Shown: piece by piece, positions 8,064-17,569 of the stretch
How the letters are laid out: each line of letters begins with the position of its first letter
Numbering within the stretch: position 1 is the stretch's first letter
Assembly: GCF_009863025.1 (NCBI RefSeq)
Contig: NZ_WWIR01000279.1
Location: 1 to 46,449 of the forward strand
Length of the DNA: 46,449 bases
DNA from: Streptomyces sp. SID4985
GTDB lineage: Bacteria; Actinomycetota; Actinomycetes; Streptomycetales; Streptomycetaceae
Reading direction: 5' to 3'
Made by a program: the position numbers and the translations under genes
Notes under the pieces: model-generated
The model's input: the letters and a program-made list of their open reading frames with translations, nothing else
Database searches by the model: none
What the model was told of the DNA's origin: nothing

Positions 8064-8973
8064 ACTGAACCTCCGTCGCGCACATCTCGTAACCGAGCCA
8101 CTTGTTGACGGCGAGCATCGGGCCGTTGGTCGCGTCGTTGCCGGTGAACGCCTCGGTGATGCCGGCCGTGCGGGCCCGGTGCAGGGAGTGTGCCTTGGCC
8201 AGCTTGGCGAGGCCGCGGCCCCGATGGGAGCGGGCGGTGCCGGTCATGCCGCTGAGGTAGCGGCCCGCGCCGTCGGTGCGGGCCGCGGTGAACGCGACCG
8301 GGCGCCCGTCGGCCACGCAGACCATGGTCAGCTCGCGGTCCAGCAGCGGGTGTTCCCACGTCTCGTCGAGCCACGCCTCGTAGTCCGAGTAGGACATCGG
8401 CACCGCGCTCGGCTCGTCCGACGAGGTCTCCGCGTCCAGCTCGAACAGCGGCCGGGGATCGTCCGCGAAGTCGGCGGCCGTGCGCACCTCCACGCCGGGC
8501 GGGGTCTCGGGCAGCGGAGGGAGGTCACCGGTGGTCAGATCGCGGCGCAGGAAGTGGGCGGTGCGGCCCTCGGTGTAGCCGCGCCGCTCGGCGAAGGCAC
8601 GGTTGCCGGGGGTGTCGAGGACCCAGGAGTAGGCCGTGGTCGCGCCGACGGACGCGAGATGCGCCTCCCCGGTCTCCAGGAGCAGCCGGCCCGCGCCGCG
8701 CCCGGTCCGGTCGGGGCGCACGTACACGTTCACATACCCCTGGCCCGGCTCGGTGCTCTCGTGCGCGACGCTCACCTGGGCCGTGCCGATCACCTCGCCG
8801 TCCTCCTCGGCGACGAGCGCGCGGTAGTGGGCGGCCGGGTGGATGCGGGCGATGACATGGCGGACGGATTCGGGGGTGAACAGGACGTACGGCAGGGCGA
8901 GCCGTCGTACGAGGGCGAAGCCCTCCGGGTCGGCCGGGACATCGGGACGCAGATCGCGTACGAGGACGGTCAT
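8044..8973 (-). CDS. Tandem GNAT acetyltransferase
   Basis: A 309-residue protein with two GNAT folds. The N-terminal half has the acetyl-CoA loop VYVRPDRTGRGAGRLLLE and a following NRAFAERRGYTEGR element. The C-terminal half has TGTARSHRGRGLAKLAKAHSL and NGPMLAVNKWLGYEM. Substrate unknown; such double-GNAT proteins can act on small molecules or antibiotics. It is divergent from the short GntR gene, which may control it, and its 3' end overlaps the DUF402 gene. Confidence 0.85.
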   Translation of the reverse strand: MTVLVRDLRPDVPADPEGFALVRRLALPYVLFTPESVRHVIARIHPAAHYRALVAEEDGEVIGTAQVSVAHESTEPGQGYVNVYVRPDRTGRGAGRLLLETGEAHLASVGATTAYSWVLDTPGNRAFAERRGYTEGRTAHFLRRDLTTGDLPPLPETPPGVEVRTAADFADDPRPLFELDAETSSDEPSAVPMSYSDYEAWLDETWEHPLLDRELTMVCVADGRPVAFTAARTDGAGRYLSGMTGTARSHRGRGLAKLAKAHSLHRARTAGITEAFTGNDATNGPMLAVNKWLGYEMCATEVQYVRELA

Positions 8974-9099
8974 GGGCAGGCACGCTACGAGGCCGCCGGG
9001 CGAAGGCGCCTCCCATTTTTCGCGCACGGCCGGGGCGCGTTCTGCCCGCGCCGCGCCCGCCCGCCCCGCGCCCCGCCGCGCGTGCGGGACAATCGGGGG

Positions 9100-9474
9100 G
9101 TGAGCCTGAAGATCCACATTGATGACGGCGCCCCGCCCTACGAGCAGGTGCGCGCGCAGATTTCCGAGCAGGCACGGGCGGGGGTGCTCCCGGTGGGGTA
9201 CCGGCTGCCGACCGTGCGGGGCCTGGCAGAGTCCCTGGGGCTCGCGGTGAACACCGTCGCCAAGGCCTACCGCGCGCTGGAGGCCGACGGGGTGATCGAG
9301 ACCCGCGGGCGCAACGGCACGTACGTCGCCGCCGCGGGCCCGGCCGCGAGCAAGGAGGCCGCGTCGGCCGCCCAGGCGTACGCGGAACGCGCCCACCGGC
9401 TCGGCCTCCCGGAGGACGAGGCCCTGGCCGCCGTACGGGACGCCCTGCGGGCCGCCTACGGGGAGCGGGGCTGA
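9100..9474 (+). CDS. YtrA-type GntR transcriptional regulator
   Basis: A 124-residue regulator with a winged-helix GntR domain (residues about 10-75: PPYEQVRAQISEQARAGVLPVGYRLPTVRGLAESLGLAVNTVAKAYRALEADGVIETRGRNGTY, cited as one span) and only about 45 C-terminal helical residues, as in the YtrA subfamily, so no separate effector domain. The GTG start is 7 bases after GACAAT (9088-9093), a spacing that suggests a leaderless transcript. It is divergent from the GNAT gene. Confidence 0.87.
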   Translation: MSLKIHIDDGAPPYEQVRAQISEQARAGVLPVGYRLPTVRGLAESLGLAVNTVAKAYRALEADGVIETRGRNGTYVAAAGPAASKEAASAAQAYAERAHRLGLPEDEALAAVRDALRAAYGERG

Positions 9475-9481
9475 GCGGCCG

Positions 9482-10252
9482 CTAGCGCCCGGCCGTCGGC
9501 TCCGGGGTGCGCGTCACCGGCAGCCCCGCCTTGCGGGCCAGGGCGCCGAACTCCGCCGCGTCCTTCACCGCCGCGCCCCTGGGGTCGTTGTTGAAGTACG
9601 CGTACACGTCGTCCGTGCCGTCCCACGTCGAGGCGATGCGCTCCACCCAGCTCTCCAGCGCCGTGTGCCCGTAGCGCGGCCAGGGGCGGGCGCGGCCCCG
9701 GTGGAAGCGGACGTACCCCCAGTCGGCGGTGCGCCACAGCGGGGTGACCGGGCGGGACAGCACGTCCGCCCAGCACAGCGCCGCGCCCCGGGCCTCCAGG
9801 ACGCCCCGTGTCTCGGGCGTCCACCAGGACTCGTGGCGCGGCTCGACCGCCACCCGCGTGCCCCGGGGGAAACAGGCCAGGCACGCGTCCAGCAGGGGCG
9901 GGTCCGCGCGCAGGGTCGGCGGCAGCTGGAGCAGGATCGGGCCCAGCCGGTCGCCCAGGCCCTCGGCGTGGCTCATCAGCCGGTGGACCGGCTCCTCGGG
10001 GTCGCGCAGCCGCTTGATGTGGGTCAGATAGCGGCTGGCCTTGACCGCCACCACGAAGTCCGAAGGCACCCGCTCCCGCCAGGACGCGAAGTTCTCGCGG
10101 GAGGGCAGCCGGTAGAAGGCGTTGTTCAGCTCCACCGTCGCGAAGAGCTTGGTGTACTCCTCCAGCCACAGCCGCGCCGGGCAGCCCGTCGGGTACACCA
10201 CGCCCCGCCAGCTCTTGTATTGCCACCCCGACGTGCCGACGAACAGGGTCAT
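9482..10252 (-). CDS. DUF72 (YecE-like) protein
   Basis: A 256-residue TIM-barrel-like DUF72 protein, recognised by FVGTSGWQYKSWRGVVYP at the N terminus, TVELNNAFYRLPS, FVVAVKASRYLTHIKRL, LGPILLQLPP, VAVEPRHESWW, and YAYFNNDPRGAAVKDA near the C terminus. Biochemical function is unknown across the family. Its stop lies 7 bases from the end of the GntR gene, so the two converge. Confidence 0.9.
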   Translation of the reverse strand: MTLFVGTSGWQYKSWRGVVYPTGCPARLWLEEYTKLFATVELNNAFYRLPSRENFASWRERVPSDFVVAVKASRYLTHIKRLRDPEEPVHRLMSHAEGLGDRLGPILLQLPPTLRADPPLLDACLACFPRGTRVAVEPRHESWWTPETRGVLEARGAALCWADVLSRPVTPLWRTADWGYVRFHRGRARPWPRYGHTALESWVERIASTWDGTDDVYAYFNNDPRGAAVKDAAEFGALARKAGLPVTRTPEPTAGR

Positions 10253-10307
10253 ACCTACATGAAAGCACCGAAGCGAGAGCCGTACCGGTGCGGACCGTGT
10301 GCTCCTA

Positions 10308-10326
10308 CGGCGCGGACCGTGCGCCG
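10308..10326 (-). terminator. Possible terminator after the AAA ATPase
   Basis: CGGCGC (10308-10313) and GCGCCG (10321-10326) form a 6-bp stem with a 7-base loop directly after the ATPase stop on the minus strand. No T-tract follows. In such GC-rich sequence this is suggestive only. Confidence 0.35.
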
Positions 10327-11436
10327 CTACAGATACAGCCCCGCGTCCGCCCCCTCCCGCGCCCCCGGCACCGACGTCGGCCCGGTGCCCCGGCGCAGCG
10401 CGTACAGCTCCGCCAGGGTCGCGCCCTCGCGGCCGACCTCGCTCTCGTGCTCGCGGCCCTCGGCGCCCAGCCAGTCCATCGCCTCCGTGCGGGTCAGCGG
10501 GCCGACCTCGATGCGGGCCAGACAGCGGCCGGGCCGGACCACGGCGGGGTGCAGCCGCTCCAGGTCCTCGTTGGTGGTGACCCCTACCAGGACGTTGCGC
10601 CCCTGGCCGAGTAGGCCGTCGGTCAGGTTCAGCAGCCGGGACAGCGCCTGCCCCGCCGTGTGCCGGGCCTCGCCCCGGATCAGCTCGTCGCAGTCCTCAA
10701 GGAGGAGCAGCCGCCAGCGGCCCTTGCCCGTGCCGTCCTCCTCGCCGATCGCGATGTCCATCAGATAGCCCACGTCGGAGAAGAGCCGCTCCGGGTCGAG
10801 CACGCAGTCCACCTGGCACCAGTCCCGCCAGGAGCGGGCCAGCGTGCGCAGCGCCGAGGTCTTGCCGGTGCCCGGCGGGCCGTGCAGCAGGAGCAGCCGC
10901 CCGGCGATGTCCTCCGGGGTCGTCTTCATCAGGCGGTCCATCGCGGACGCGACCGGAGCGGTGTAGTTGGGCCGCACCTCCTCCCAGGTGCCCGCCGAGA
11001 TCTGGCGGGTGGTGCGGTGCGGGCCGCGCCTCGGGGAGACGTACCAGAAACCCATGGTGACGTTCTCCGGCTGCGGCTCGGGCTCGTCGGCCGCGCCTTC
11101 GGTTGCCTGGCCGAGGATCTGTTTCGCCAGGTCGGCGGTGGTCGCGGTCACGGTCACGTCCGCGCCCCGGCTCCAGCGCGAGACCAGCAGGGTCCAGCCG
11201 TCGCCCTCCGCGAGGGTCGCGCTGCGGTCCTCGTCACGGGCGACCCGCAGCACGCGGGCGCCCTCGGGCAGCAGGGTCGCGCCGGAGCGCACCCGCTCGA
11301 TGTTGGCCGCGTGGGAGTACGGCTGCTCGCCCGTCGCGAAACGGCCGAGGAACAGCGCGTCGACGACGTCGGAGGGCGAGTCGGAGTCGTCGACATTGAG
11401 CCGGATCGGCAGGGCGTCGTGTGGGTTGGCGGACAT
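10327..11436 (-). CDS. AAA family ATPase (DUF5925-type)
   Basis: A 369-residue two-part protein. The N-terminal about 160 residues form an uncharacterised domain seen in actinobacteria (annotated DUF5925 as I recall). The C-terminal half is an AAA module with Walker A GPPGTGKTS, Walker B LLLLEDCDELI, sensor segment NVLVGVTTNEDLERLHPAVVRPGRC and an arginine-finger-like RPGRC. A protein-remodelling role is plausible but no substrate is evident. ATG 11436 is the likely start; an ATG at 11505 would add 23 basic residues unlike the family. It is divergent from the GH39-like gene. Confidence 0.82.
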   Translation of the reverse strand: MSANPHDALPIRLNVDDSDSPSDVVDALFLGRFATGEQPYSHAANIERVRSGATLLPEGARVLRVARDEDRSATLAEGDGWTLLVSRWSRGADVTVTATTADLAKQILGQATEGAADEPEPQPENVTMGFWYVSPRRGPHRTTRQISAGTWEEVRPNYTAPVASAMDRLMKTTPEDIAGRLLLLHGPPGTGKTSALRTLARSWRDWCQVDCVLDPERLFSDVGYLMDIAIGEEDGTGKGRWRLLLLEDCDELIRGEARHTAGQALSRLLNLTDGLLGQGRNVLVGVTTNEDLERLHPAVVRPGRCLARIEVGPLTRTEAMDWLGAEGREHESEVGREGATLAELYALRRGTGPTSVPGAREGADAGLYL

Positions 11437-11533
11437 GCCGCCATGATCTGTCACGGATGCCCTCCGCGCACGGCATTTCCGCCCCTTCTCGGAGGGTGTT
11501 CCCAAGACCTGCCCGACGCCCCGATTCCGCCGT

Positions 11534-11539
11534 TACTGT
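11534..11539 (+). promoter_or_regulatory. -10 element of a likely leaderless promoter
   Basis: TACTGT fits the Streptomyces TANNNT -10 pattern and ends 7 bases before ATG 11547, with no Shine-Dalgarno sequence between. This predicts transcription starting at or beside the ATG of the GH39-like gene. Confidence 0.45.
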
Positions 11540-11546
11540 GGTCCTG

Positions 11547-12968
11547 ATGGGACGTCATGGGTGGTACACGGGGGATCAGCGGTGGCGGCTCACCGCGCTG
11601 CTCGGCGTGGGTGTGCTCGCCCTCGCCCTGGTGGTGACCCTGCTCAACACACTTCCCGGGCGTGGCGCGGACACCTCCGGCACCTCGCCCGACGGCGACC
11701 GGGTGCACGGCACGCCCGCCACCCCGGCCGGGCGCCCGCGGCCGTCGGTGGGCTGGGGCTTCACCCACACCCAGTACAGCGCGGACCGGGGCGGCGGCGC
11801 GGCCACCGAGCGCGTCGAGAAGCTGCTCTCCGACGACGGCGGCCTGCCGCAGGACCAGGCCATCATGGGCTGGGGCGCCGACAATCCCGAGCCGGTGAAG
11901 GGGCGTTACGACTTCGGCGCCCTCGACCGCCGCATCGACTTCGTCCGCGCCTCCCACGGCACCCCCGTGATCACGCTGTGCTGCTCGCCGGACTGGATGA
12001 AGGGCGGCACGGCGGGAGCCGACCGCACCGACTGGAGCCAGTCCGCCCTGGAGACCGCGCCCGACCCGGACCACTACGAGGACTTCGCCCGGCTCGCGGC
12101 CACCGTCGCCCGCCGCTACCCCGACGTACGCCACTTCGTCGTGTGGAACGAGTTCAAGGGCTTCTGGAACGACTCCGCGGGCCGCTGGGACTACGAGGGC
12201 TACACGAAGATGTACAACCTCGTCTACCGGGCCCTGAAGAAGGTCGACCCCGACATCATGGTCGGCGGCCCCTACCTGGTGATGGACAGCGTCGGCACCG
12301 GACAGGAGCACGCCTCCGCCGACCTGCGCGGCCCCTGGGGCGCCATGGACCAGCGGATCCTGGACGCCTTCCGCTACTGGAACACCCACAAGGCGGGCGC
12401 CGACTTCGTCGTCGTGGACGGCTCCAGCTACACCAACGACGAGAAGTTCCTCCCCGACGAGTTCGCCGCCACCGCCAAGTTCACGGCCGTCGGCGAGTGG
12501 CTGCGCCGCCAGACCCGTGACCTGCCGCTGTGGTGGGCCGAGTACTACGTCGAACCCGCCGACGCCGACGACCGGCGCGAGGGCTGGTCCGAGGAGCACC
12601 GGCTCGCCGTCCACGCCACCGCCCTGATCGCCATGGTCGACGGCGGCGCCGACTCCGCCTTCTACTGGAACCCTGAGAAGAAGAGCGGCACCGACTGCGC
12701 GGGCTGCCTGTGGACTCCGACGAGCGAGGCGGACGGCGGCCGCGCCCTGCCCATGTACGGCCTGTTGTCCCGCTTCCACGCGGCCTTCCCGCCCGGCACC
12801 CGGTACGAGACGGTGTCCGTCGCCCGCGACGACCGGCCCAACGTACGGGTCCTGGCGAGCGACCGGACGGTCCTGGTCGTCAACACCCTGAACCGGTCGA
12901 TCAGCGCCCAAGTGGACGGCAGACGCTTCACGATGGACGCCTACGAGGCGAAGTGGCTGAAGCGCTGA
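11547..12968 (+). CDS. Membrane-anchored GH39-like glycoside hydrolase
   Basis: A 473-residue protein with a short cytoplasmic start, one membrane segment (residues 16-35) and a large extracellular (beta/alpha)8 domain of the GH-A clan, close to GH39. The acid/base Glu is E202 in VVWNEFKGFW, and the probable nucleophile E332 lies in LPLWWAEYYVEP. The substrate should be an exopolysaccharide, because it faces a glycosyltransferase/deacetylase/flippase operon. By analogy with PslG-type hydrolases it could trim or release the polymer made by that operon. No Shine-Dalgarno site precedes ATG 11547; see the -10 element immediately upstream. Confidence 0.82.
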   Translation: MGRHGWYTGDQRWRLTALLGVGVLALALVVTLLNTLPGRGADTSGTSPDGDRVHGTPATPAGRPRPSVGWGFTHTQYSADRGGGAATERVEKLLSDDGGLPQDQAIMGWGADNPEPVKGRYDFGALDRRIDFVRASHGTPVITLCCSPDWMKGGTAGADRTDWSQSALETAPDPDHYEDFARLAATVARRYPDVRHFVVWNEFKGFWNDSAGRWDYEGYTKMYNLVYRALKKVDPDIMVGGPYLVMDSVGTGQEHASADLRGPWGAMDQRILDAFRYWNTHKAGADFVVVDGSSYTNDEKFLPDEFAATAKFTAVGEWLRRQTRDLPLWWAEYYVEPADADDRREGWSEEHRLAVHATALIAMVDGGADSAFYWNPEKKSGTDCAGCLWTPTSEADGGRALPMYGLLSRFHAAFPPGTRYETVSVARDDRPNVRVLASDRTVLVVNTLNRSISAQVDGRRFTMDAYEAKWLKR

Positions 12969-12980
12969 GCCACTTCACCC

Positions 12981-12994
12981 CTGAGGCGCCTCAG
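12981..12994. terminator. Palindrome between convergent genes
   Basis: CTGAGGCGCCTCAG is a perfect 14-bp palindrome in the 22-base gap between the GH39-like gene and the fusion gene, overlapping the stop codon of the latter. It may serve as a compact bidirectional terminator. Confidence 0.4.
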
Positions 12995-15900
12995 CTCATC
13001 GTCACGAACCGCTGGACCAACGACGCGAGGAACACCGCGAGCAGCGGCAGCGAGAACCAGAACCCCGTCTGCAGCAACCGCAGTTGGCGCACACTCGGCC
13101 GCATCGCGACCCGTACGACCTCCCGCGCGGTCAGCAGCAGGATCAGCAGGACGGCCGCCAGGGCACCCACCACCGACCACGCCGTCCAGGTGACCTGCGG
13201 CCCGATCGGCCCCGGGTCCGGCTCCGGCACCGCGCCCGCGGGCCGCTCGCGCAGCGCGTACACCGTCACGTCGTCGTTGACCAGGACCCGTCGCAGCTCC
13301 TGCCGCGCGTCCAGGTTGGCCAGCAGCCGCGGCTCCCAGGTCGCCGAGTAGCCCGAGTCCAGCTCCAGATAGCGGACCTGGCTCTCGTTGACCATCAGAT
13401 ACGAGTTCGGGCCCGCGTCCTTCAGCGCCGTGACCAGGCCGGACACCAGTACCGGGTCGGGCGGGGCCAGTGTCGGCAGGTAGTTCACCCGCTCCATGTC
13501 CCGCGCGCCCCACGGCAGCGCCGGGGTCACGTCGTTCACCGGGTCGGTGCTCAGCCACAGCAGCCGTACGGTCGGCTCGTCGTGGGCGTACACCCAGTTC
13601 ATCGCCGCGACCTCGCCGGGCCGGGTCCGCTCGAAGGTCTCGTTGCCCCAACGGGCCACCAGGAAGCCGCCGATCAGCAGCAGCCCGGCGAGCAGCGCGG
13701 CCACCGGGGCGAGGCTCACCCGGTCCTTCTCGCGTTCCTCGGCGGTGGCGCCGGTGCGCGGGAAGAGGGCGAGGGCGCCGAGCAGGGCCGCGCCCGGCAG
13801 CGCGAACATGAAGACGCGCAGCGCCATCTCGCCGCCGTACGACTGCATGCCGAAGCCGAGGAACGGCACGAACGCCAGCACCAGCAAGGAGCGTTCGCGG
13901 TAGCGGTGGTCGCGTCTGCGCCACCAGCCCCAGCAGGCCAGCGCCAGCACCGAACCGGCCAGCAGCACACGGGTGTAGAGGACCAGCTTGTGGGTCGAAC
14001 TCCCGCCCTGGATACGGCCGGAGACCGAGCTGGAGACATTGCCGCCGACCCCGCCGAGGCCGCCGAAGAGGTCGTCGAAGTGTCCGGACCAGTACGGCTC
14101 TGCCATGAAACCGAGCCATGCCGCGACGACCACCGCGAACAGCAGTGGCAGACCGCGCAGTTCGCACCGGCCCAGGACGACCAGGACGGCGACCACGCCG
14201 AGCATCACGAACGGGGTCAGCTGGTGGGCCGGGACGCTCGCCGCGAACAGGCCGGTCAACACCAGGAGCAGTACGGCCCGTTGACGCCGGTCGGTGGGCT
14301 CCACCTCGGCCTCGCCGGGGCGCAGCCGGGTCCAGATGACGTGCGGGGGGCGGAACCAGACCAGCAGGATCGCCGCGAACACCAGATACAGCAGATAGGT
14401 GAAGCCCTGCGGGGAGAAGTAGTCCTGGCCGACCCAGCCGGCCAGGACGAAGATCCACACTCCGGTCCACTTGGCGCGCCAGCTCGCCCGCAGCGAGCGG
14501 GTCAGCAGGAACATCGGTGCCAGATAGGCGAGTTGGATGACGGTCGGCCACCAGCGGATGACCTCCGTCAGATCGCTCACCCCGCACGCCCGCGCCGCGA
14601 ACGCCGTCACCGCGAAGAAGCCCGGCCAGCTCCAGCGGGCGTCCAGGTCGGGCACGGCGGAACCGGTGCGGTCGATGTAGTCGAGGAAGCCCAGATGCTG
14701 CCACGCCGTGGGGAAGCGCGGCTCGCTCTCGATCACGGCGGGCAGCGCGTGCAGGCTGATCACGGTCGCGAGCAAGGTGATCAGCAGCAGCGCCCGGTGC
14801 TCCCGGCGCAGCCACAGCAGTACGGCGAACACCGTCACCAGCAGCGCGGCCCCGGCCAGCGTGGGCAGGGGCAGCACGGAGACGAGACCGAGCCCGCCCA
14901 TCGCGTCCAGGCCGACGTCGTCCAGGCGGAGCGCGGGCACCCAGTAGAGAAGGAGCGCGGCGATCAGCAGGCAGCCGAGGAGGAGTCCGGAGCGGGTGGG
15001 GGCGAAACGGGGGCGGCTGTCCGGCTCGGGGCCGGGGGTGTCCTCCGTGTCGAGGGTCCGGGGTGCCGGTTCCGTCTGGTCGGTGGCGGCGCGCTCGGTG
15101 GCGGCGTGCTCGGGGGCGACCGGCTCCGGTCTGCTCCGTTCCAGCCCGCTCTCGGGCAGTGCCGTTCCGAGCGGTGCGTCCGTCTTCTCGTGTCGTCCCG
15201 GCAGCACAGGGGTCCCTCCCGGCGGTGTCTCCGGTCCCGGGCGGCCGTCCGGCCGTCGCTCCACATGGTCGAAGTCCACACTCACCCCCAGGGCGAGTGT
15301 GTCCTGGTTCAGCGCCCAGCTCGGCCGCCGTCGGCGTGCGGTGCTTCCGGGCTTCGCCTCGCGGGTGCCGAGGTCGGCGAGGTCGCCGTCGGGCGCGATG
15401 ACGTCGGGCGCGGTGGCGTCGGGCGGGCCTCCCGGTCCGGAGCGGAGCGTCCGCCACAGGCGCGGCGCCGCGATCGCCACGATCACCGCGAGGCTGGAGA
15501 TCTCCGCGACGCCCGCGCCGGTCAGCCCCATCCGGGGCAGGAGCAGCAGCGTGAGCCCCAGCACCAGCACGCACAACAGCCCCTGGAGCCAGGCGAGTCC
15601 GGAGGTACGGCTCTGGGCGCGCAGCACCGCGAAGTACGTCTCCATGACGACCCGCAGCACCGCGCCGACCGCGAACCAGCGCAGCAGCGGGGTCGCCGCG
15701 TCCGCGTAGCCCGGGCCGAAGACGCCCAGGATCCAGGGGGCGCCGACGAACAGCACCGTCGCGATCGGCAGCATGATCCGCGCCATCCGCCTGAGCGCCG
15801 CGCGGGTGTTGGCCGCGAGCCGGGCCGGGTCGTGCGAGCCCTCCACGGTCAGCGAGGCGCCCATGTTGATGGCGAGCAGATTGGTCGTGCCGCCGATGGT

Positions 15901-16776
15901 GGTCGTGATGTAGAAGTACGCGTTGTCCTCGCTGCTCACCTGCGAGGCGATGATCACCGGGACCAGGTAGACCACCGCGAGCGAGAACAGCGAGCCGGTG
16001 TAGTCCCCGGCCAGGAACCTGCCGATCTCCCGCACCGACGGGGGACTGGCGTGCCCCTTGGTCGCCTCGATGTGCCGGGGCACCAGGCGCCGGAACACCA
16101 GCCAGCCCAGCGGCACCACCGAGGTCGCGATGGCCGCGACCCAGGACACGAAGACACCGGCGGCCGGGATCGCCACCGCGAACGCGACGAGCAGCCCCAG
16201 CTTCACCGCCGAGAAGACGGTGTTGCCCACCGGCACCCACGGCGCGCTGCGCAGCCCGGTCAGCACCCCGTCCTGCAGCGTGAGCAGATTCCAGGCGACG
16301 ACGGCCGCGATGAAGCCGAGCCCGTTCACCGTGCCGTGCAGGAACCGGTACGAGGGGCCCCACGCGTTGAGCGTCAGCAGGAACACGACCGCCGCGAGGG
16401 CCACGACCAGTGAACTGCCCGCGTACGTACGGAGGATGAGGCGTCCGGTATGCCGTCCCGCCACCGGGATGAAGCGGGCCAGCGCGCCCGTGAGCGTCAC
16501 CGCCGTGAGCCCGGCGAGCAGCTTCATCGCGGCGATGGCGGCCGAGCCCTGCCCGACCGCCGACTCGGAGTAGTAGCGCGCCGCCGCCAGCCAGAAGCCG
16601 AGCCCCAGTACGGCGGAGATGCCGGTGTTGAGCATCAGCGCGTAGGCGTTGCGGAACAGCGGACTGCCGCCGCCCTCGCGGCTCAAGCCCGGCAGGCGCA
16701 GGCGTCTGCCCGGCCGCTCGGGCGGCTCGGTACCGGGCGCGGCGGGCTCGGTCGTGGTGGTCGTCGTGTCAGACAC
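12991..16776 (-). CDS. Flippase-polytopic glycosyltransferase fusion
   Basis: A very large membrane protein of 1261 residues. Residues about 35-480 look like a MOP-superfamily polysaccharide flippase (Wzx-like: FRNAYALMLNTGISAVLGLGFWLAAARYY start, repeated paired helices). About 180 Pro/Glu/Arg-rich residues follow as a linker. The rest (about 660-1261) is a second polytopic domain with features of GT-C glycosyltransferases: an acidic first loop (RLDDVGLDAM), then DYIDRTGSAVPDLDARWSWPG, many helices and a C-terminal extracytoplasmic segment ending in a last helix. It could both translocate and modify or polymerise a lipid-linked glycan. The start is GTG 16776, whose GTGTCTGA overlaps the stop of the deacetylase gene by 8 bases. 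Confidence 0.75.
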   Translation of the reverse strand: MSDTTTTTTEPAAPGTEPPERPGRRLRLPGLSREGGGSPLFRNAYALMLNTGISAVLGLGFWLAAARYYSESAVGQGSAAIAAMKLLAGLTAVTLTGALARFIPVAGRHTGRLILRTYAGSSLVVALAAVVFLLTLNAWGPSYRFLHGTVNGLGFIAAVVAWNLLTLQDGVLTGLRSAPWVPVGNTVFSAVKLGLLVAFAVAIPAAGVFVSWVAAIATSVVPLGWLVFRRLVPRHIEATKGHASPPSVREIGRFLAGDYTGSLFSLAVVYLVPVIIASQVSSEDNAYFYITTTIGGTTNLLAINMGASLTVEGSHDPARLAANTRAALRRMARIMLPIATVLFVGAPWILGVFGPGYADAATPLLRWFAVGAVLRVVMETYFAVLRAQSRTSGLAWLQGLLCVLVLGLTLLLLPRMGLTGAGVAEISSLAVIVAIAAPRLWRTLRSGPGGPPDATAPDVIAPDGDLADLGTREAKPGSTARRRRPSWALNQDTLALGVSVDFDHVERRPDGRPGPETPPGGTPVLPGRHEKTDAPLGTALPESGLERSRPEPVAPEHAATERAATDQTEPAPRTLDTEDTPGPEPDSRPRFAPTRSGLLLGCLLIAALLLYWVPALRLDDVGLDAMGGLGLVSVLPLPTLAGAALLVTVFAVLLWLRREHRALLLITLLATVISLHALPAVIESEPRFPTAWQHLGFLDYIDRTGSAVPDLDARWSWPGFFAVTAFAARACGVSDLTEVIRWWPTVIQLAYLAPMFLLTRSLRASWRAKWTGVWIFVLAGWVGQDYFSPQGFTYLLYLVFAAILLVWFRPPHVIWTRLRPGEAEVEPTDRRQRAVLLLVLTGLFAASVPAHQLTPFVMLGVVAVLVVLGRCELRGLPLLFAVVVAAWLGFMAEPYWSGHFDDLFGGLGGVGGNVSSSVSGRIQGGSSTHKLVLYTRVLLAGSVLALACWGWWRRRDHRYRERSLLVLAFVPFLGFGMQSYGGEMALRVFMFALPGAALLGALALFPRTGATAEEREKDRVSLAPVAALLAGLLLIGGFLVARWGNETFERTRPGEVAAMNWVYAHDEPTVRLLWLSTDPVNDVTPALPWGARDMERVNYLPTLAPPDPVLVSGLVTALKDAGPNSYLMVNESQVRYLELDSGYSATWEPRLLANLDARQELRRVLVNDDVTVYALRERPAGAVPEPDPGPIGPQVTWTAWSVVGALAAVLLILLLTAREVVRVAMRPSVRQLRLLQTGFWFSLPLLAVFLASLVQRFVTMS

Positions 16777-17569
16777 GGGAACTGATGGCCTTCCGGCGGA
16801 CCTGGCGTGCTCTTCGGACGAGTGCGTAACCCTTGGTGAGCAGACGGTCCTTGGCGAAGTGGCAGGCGATCGCCCGGCCTTGGACCAGCTGCTCGAACTC
16901 CTCGACGCCGGTCGCTCGGCGCACGGTGACGCGCCGCAGGGCGTAAGGGCCCTGCGCCCGCCGCGCGAGCGCGTTGCCGACGGCGAGCGCCTGGGCGTAC
17001 CCGGCCGAGCGCACGGCACGGCGCACCCGGCGGTCGGAGTAGCCGTACGGATAGGCGAACGACGTCGGCCGTACGCCCAGTTCGCCGGTGACGATGTCGG
17101 TGCTGCGGTCCAGCTCCCACTCCAGCGCGCCGTCGTCGAGCTGGTCGAGCTGCGGGTGGCTGTGGCTGTGCCCGCCGATCTCGACCCCGGCGGCGGCCAG
17201 TTCCCGCACCTGGTCCCAGTCGAGCATGGTGTCCAGGGCGCCGCCGGTGTCGTAACGGCCCCTGATCCAGCCGGTGGAGACGAACACCGTGGCCGGGAAG
17301 CCGTGTTGGGCGAGGACGGGCAGGGCGTGCCGGTGGACGCCCTCGTAGCCGTCGTCGAACGTGATCAGCACCGGGCGCGGGGGGAGCGGGCGCCTGAGGC
17401 GCCAGTGCTCCGCGAGCGCGGTGGTGGTGAGCGGAGTGAGTCCCAAGTCGCCGATGAGCGCCATCTGTTCGGCGAACGCCTCGGGGGCGACCGACAGGGT
17501 CCGGGTGGCCGCGTTCGGCGCGGCGGCGACCGCGTGGTACATGAGAACCGGTACGGCCGCCTCGCTCAT
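16769..17569 (-). CDS. NodB-type polysaccharide deacetylase
   Basis: A 266-residue carbohydrate esterase family 4 enzyme, predicted to remove N- or O-acetyl groups from a glycan. Motif 1 is LITFDDGYEG (catalytic base and metal Asp), motif 2 is GGHSHSHP (metal His pair), followed by TSFAYPYGYSDRR (motif 3). There is no clear signal peptide, so it may act in the cytoplasm or be exported by another route. AAGGGAG lies 8 bases before ATG 17569. The start overlaps the stop of the upstream glycosyltransferase (ATGA), and its end overlaps the fusion gene start, so it belongs to one coupled operon. Confidence 0.88.
   Translation of the reverse strand: MSEAAVPVLMYHAVAAAPNAATRTLSVAPEAFAEQMALIGDLGLTPLTTTALAEHWRLRRPLPPRPVLITFDDGYEGVHRHALPVLAQHGFPATVFVSTGWIRGRYDTGGALDTMLDWDQVRELAAAGVEIGGHSHSHPQLDQLDDGALEWELDRSTDIVTGELGVRPTSFAYPYGYSDRRVRRAVRSAGYAQALAVGNALARRAQGPYALRRVTVRRATGVEEFEQLVQGRAIACHFAKDRLLTKGYALVRRARQVRRKAISSRV

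Noticed and set aside
13084..16413. 1109-codon open frame on the + strand
   Set aside because: Gln/Arg/His-rich antisense of the flippase-GT fusion gene, with no start context or motif.
17566..17569. Possible frameshifts at gene junctions in the glycan operon
   Set aside because: The overlaps are clean ATGA, TTGA or GTGTCTGA stop-start junctions, typical of translational coupling, and each protein is complete.
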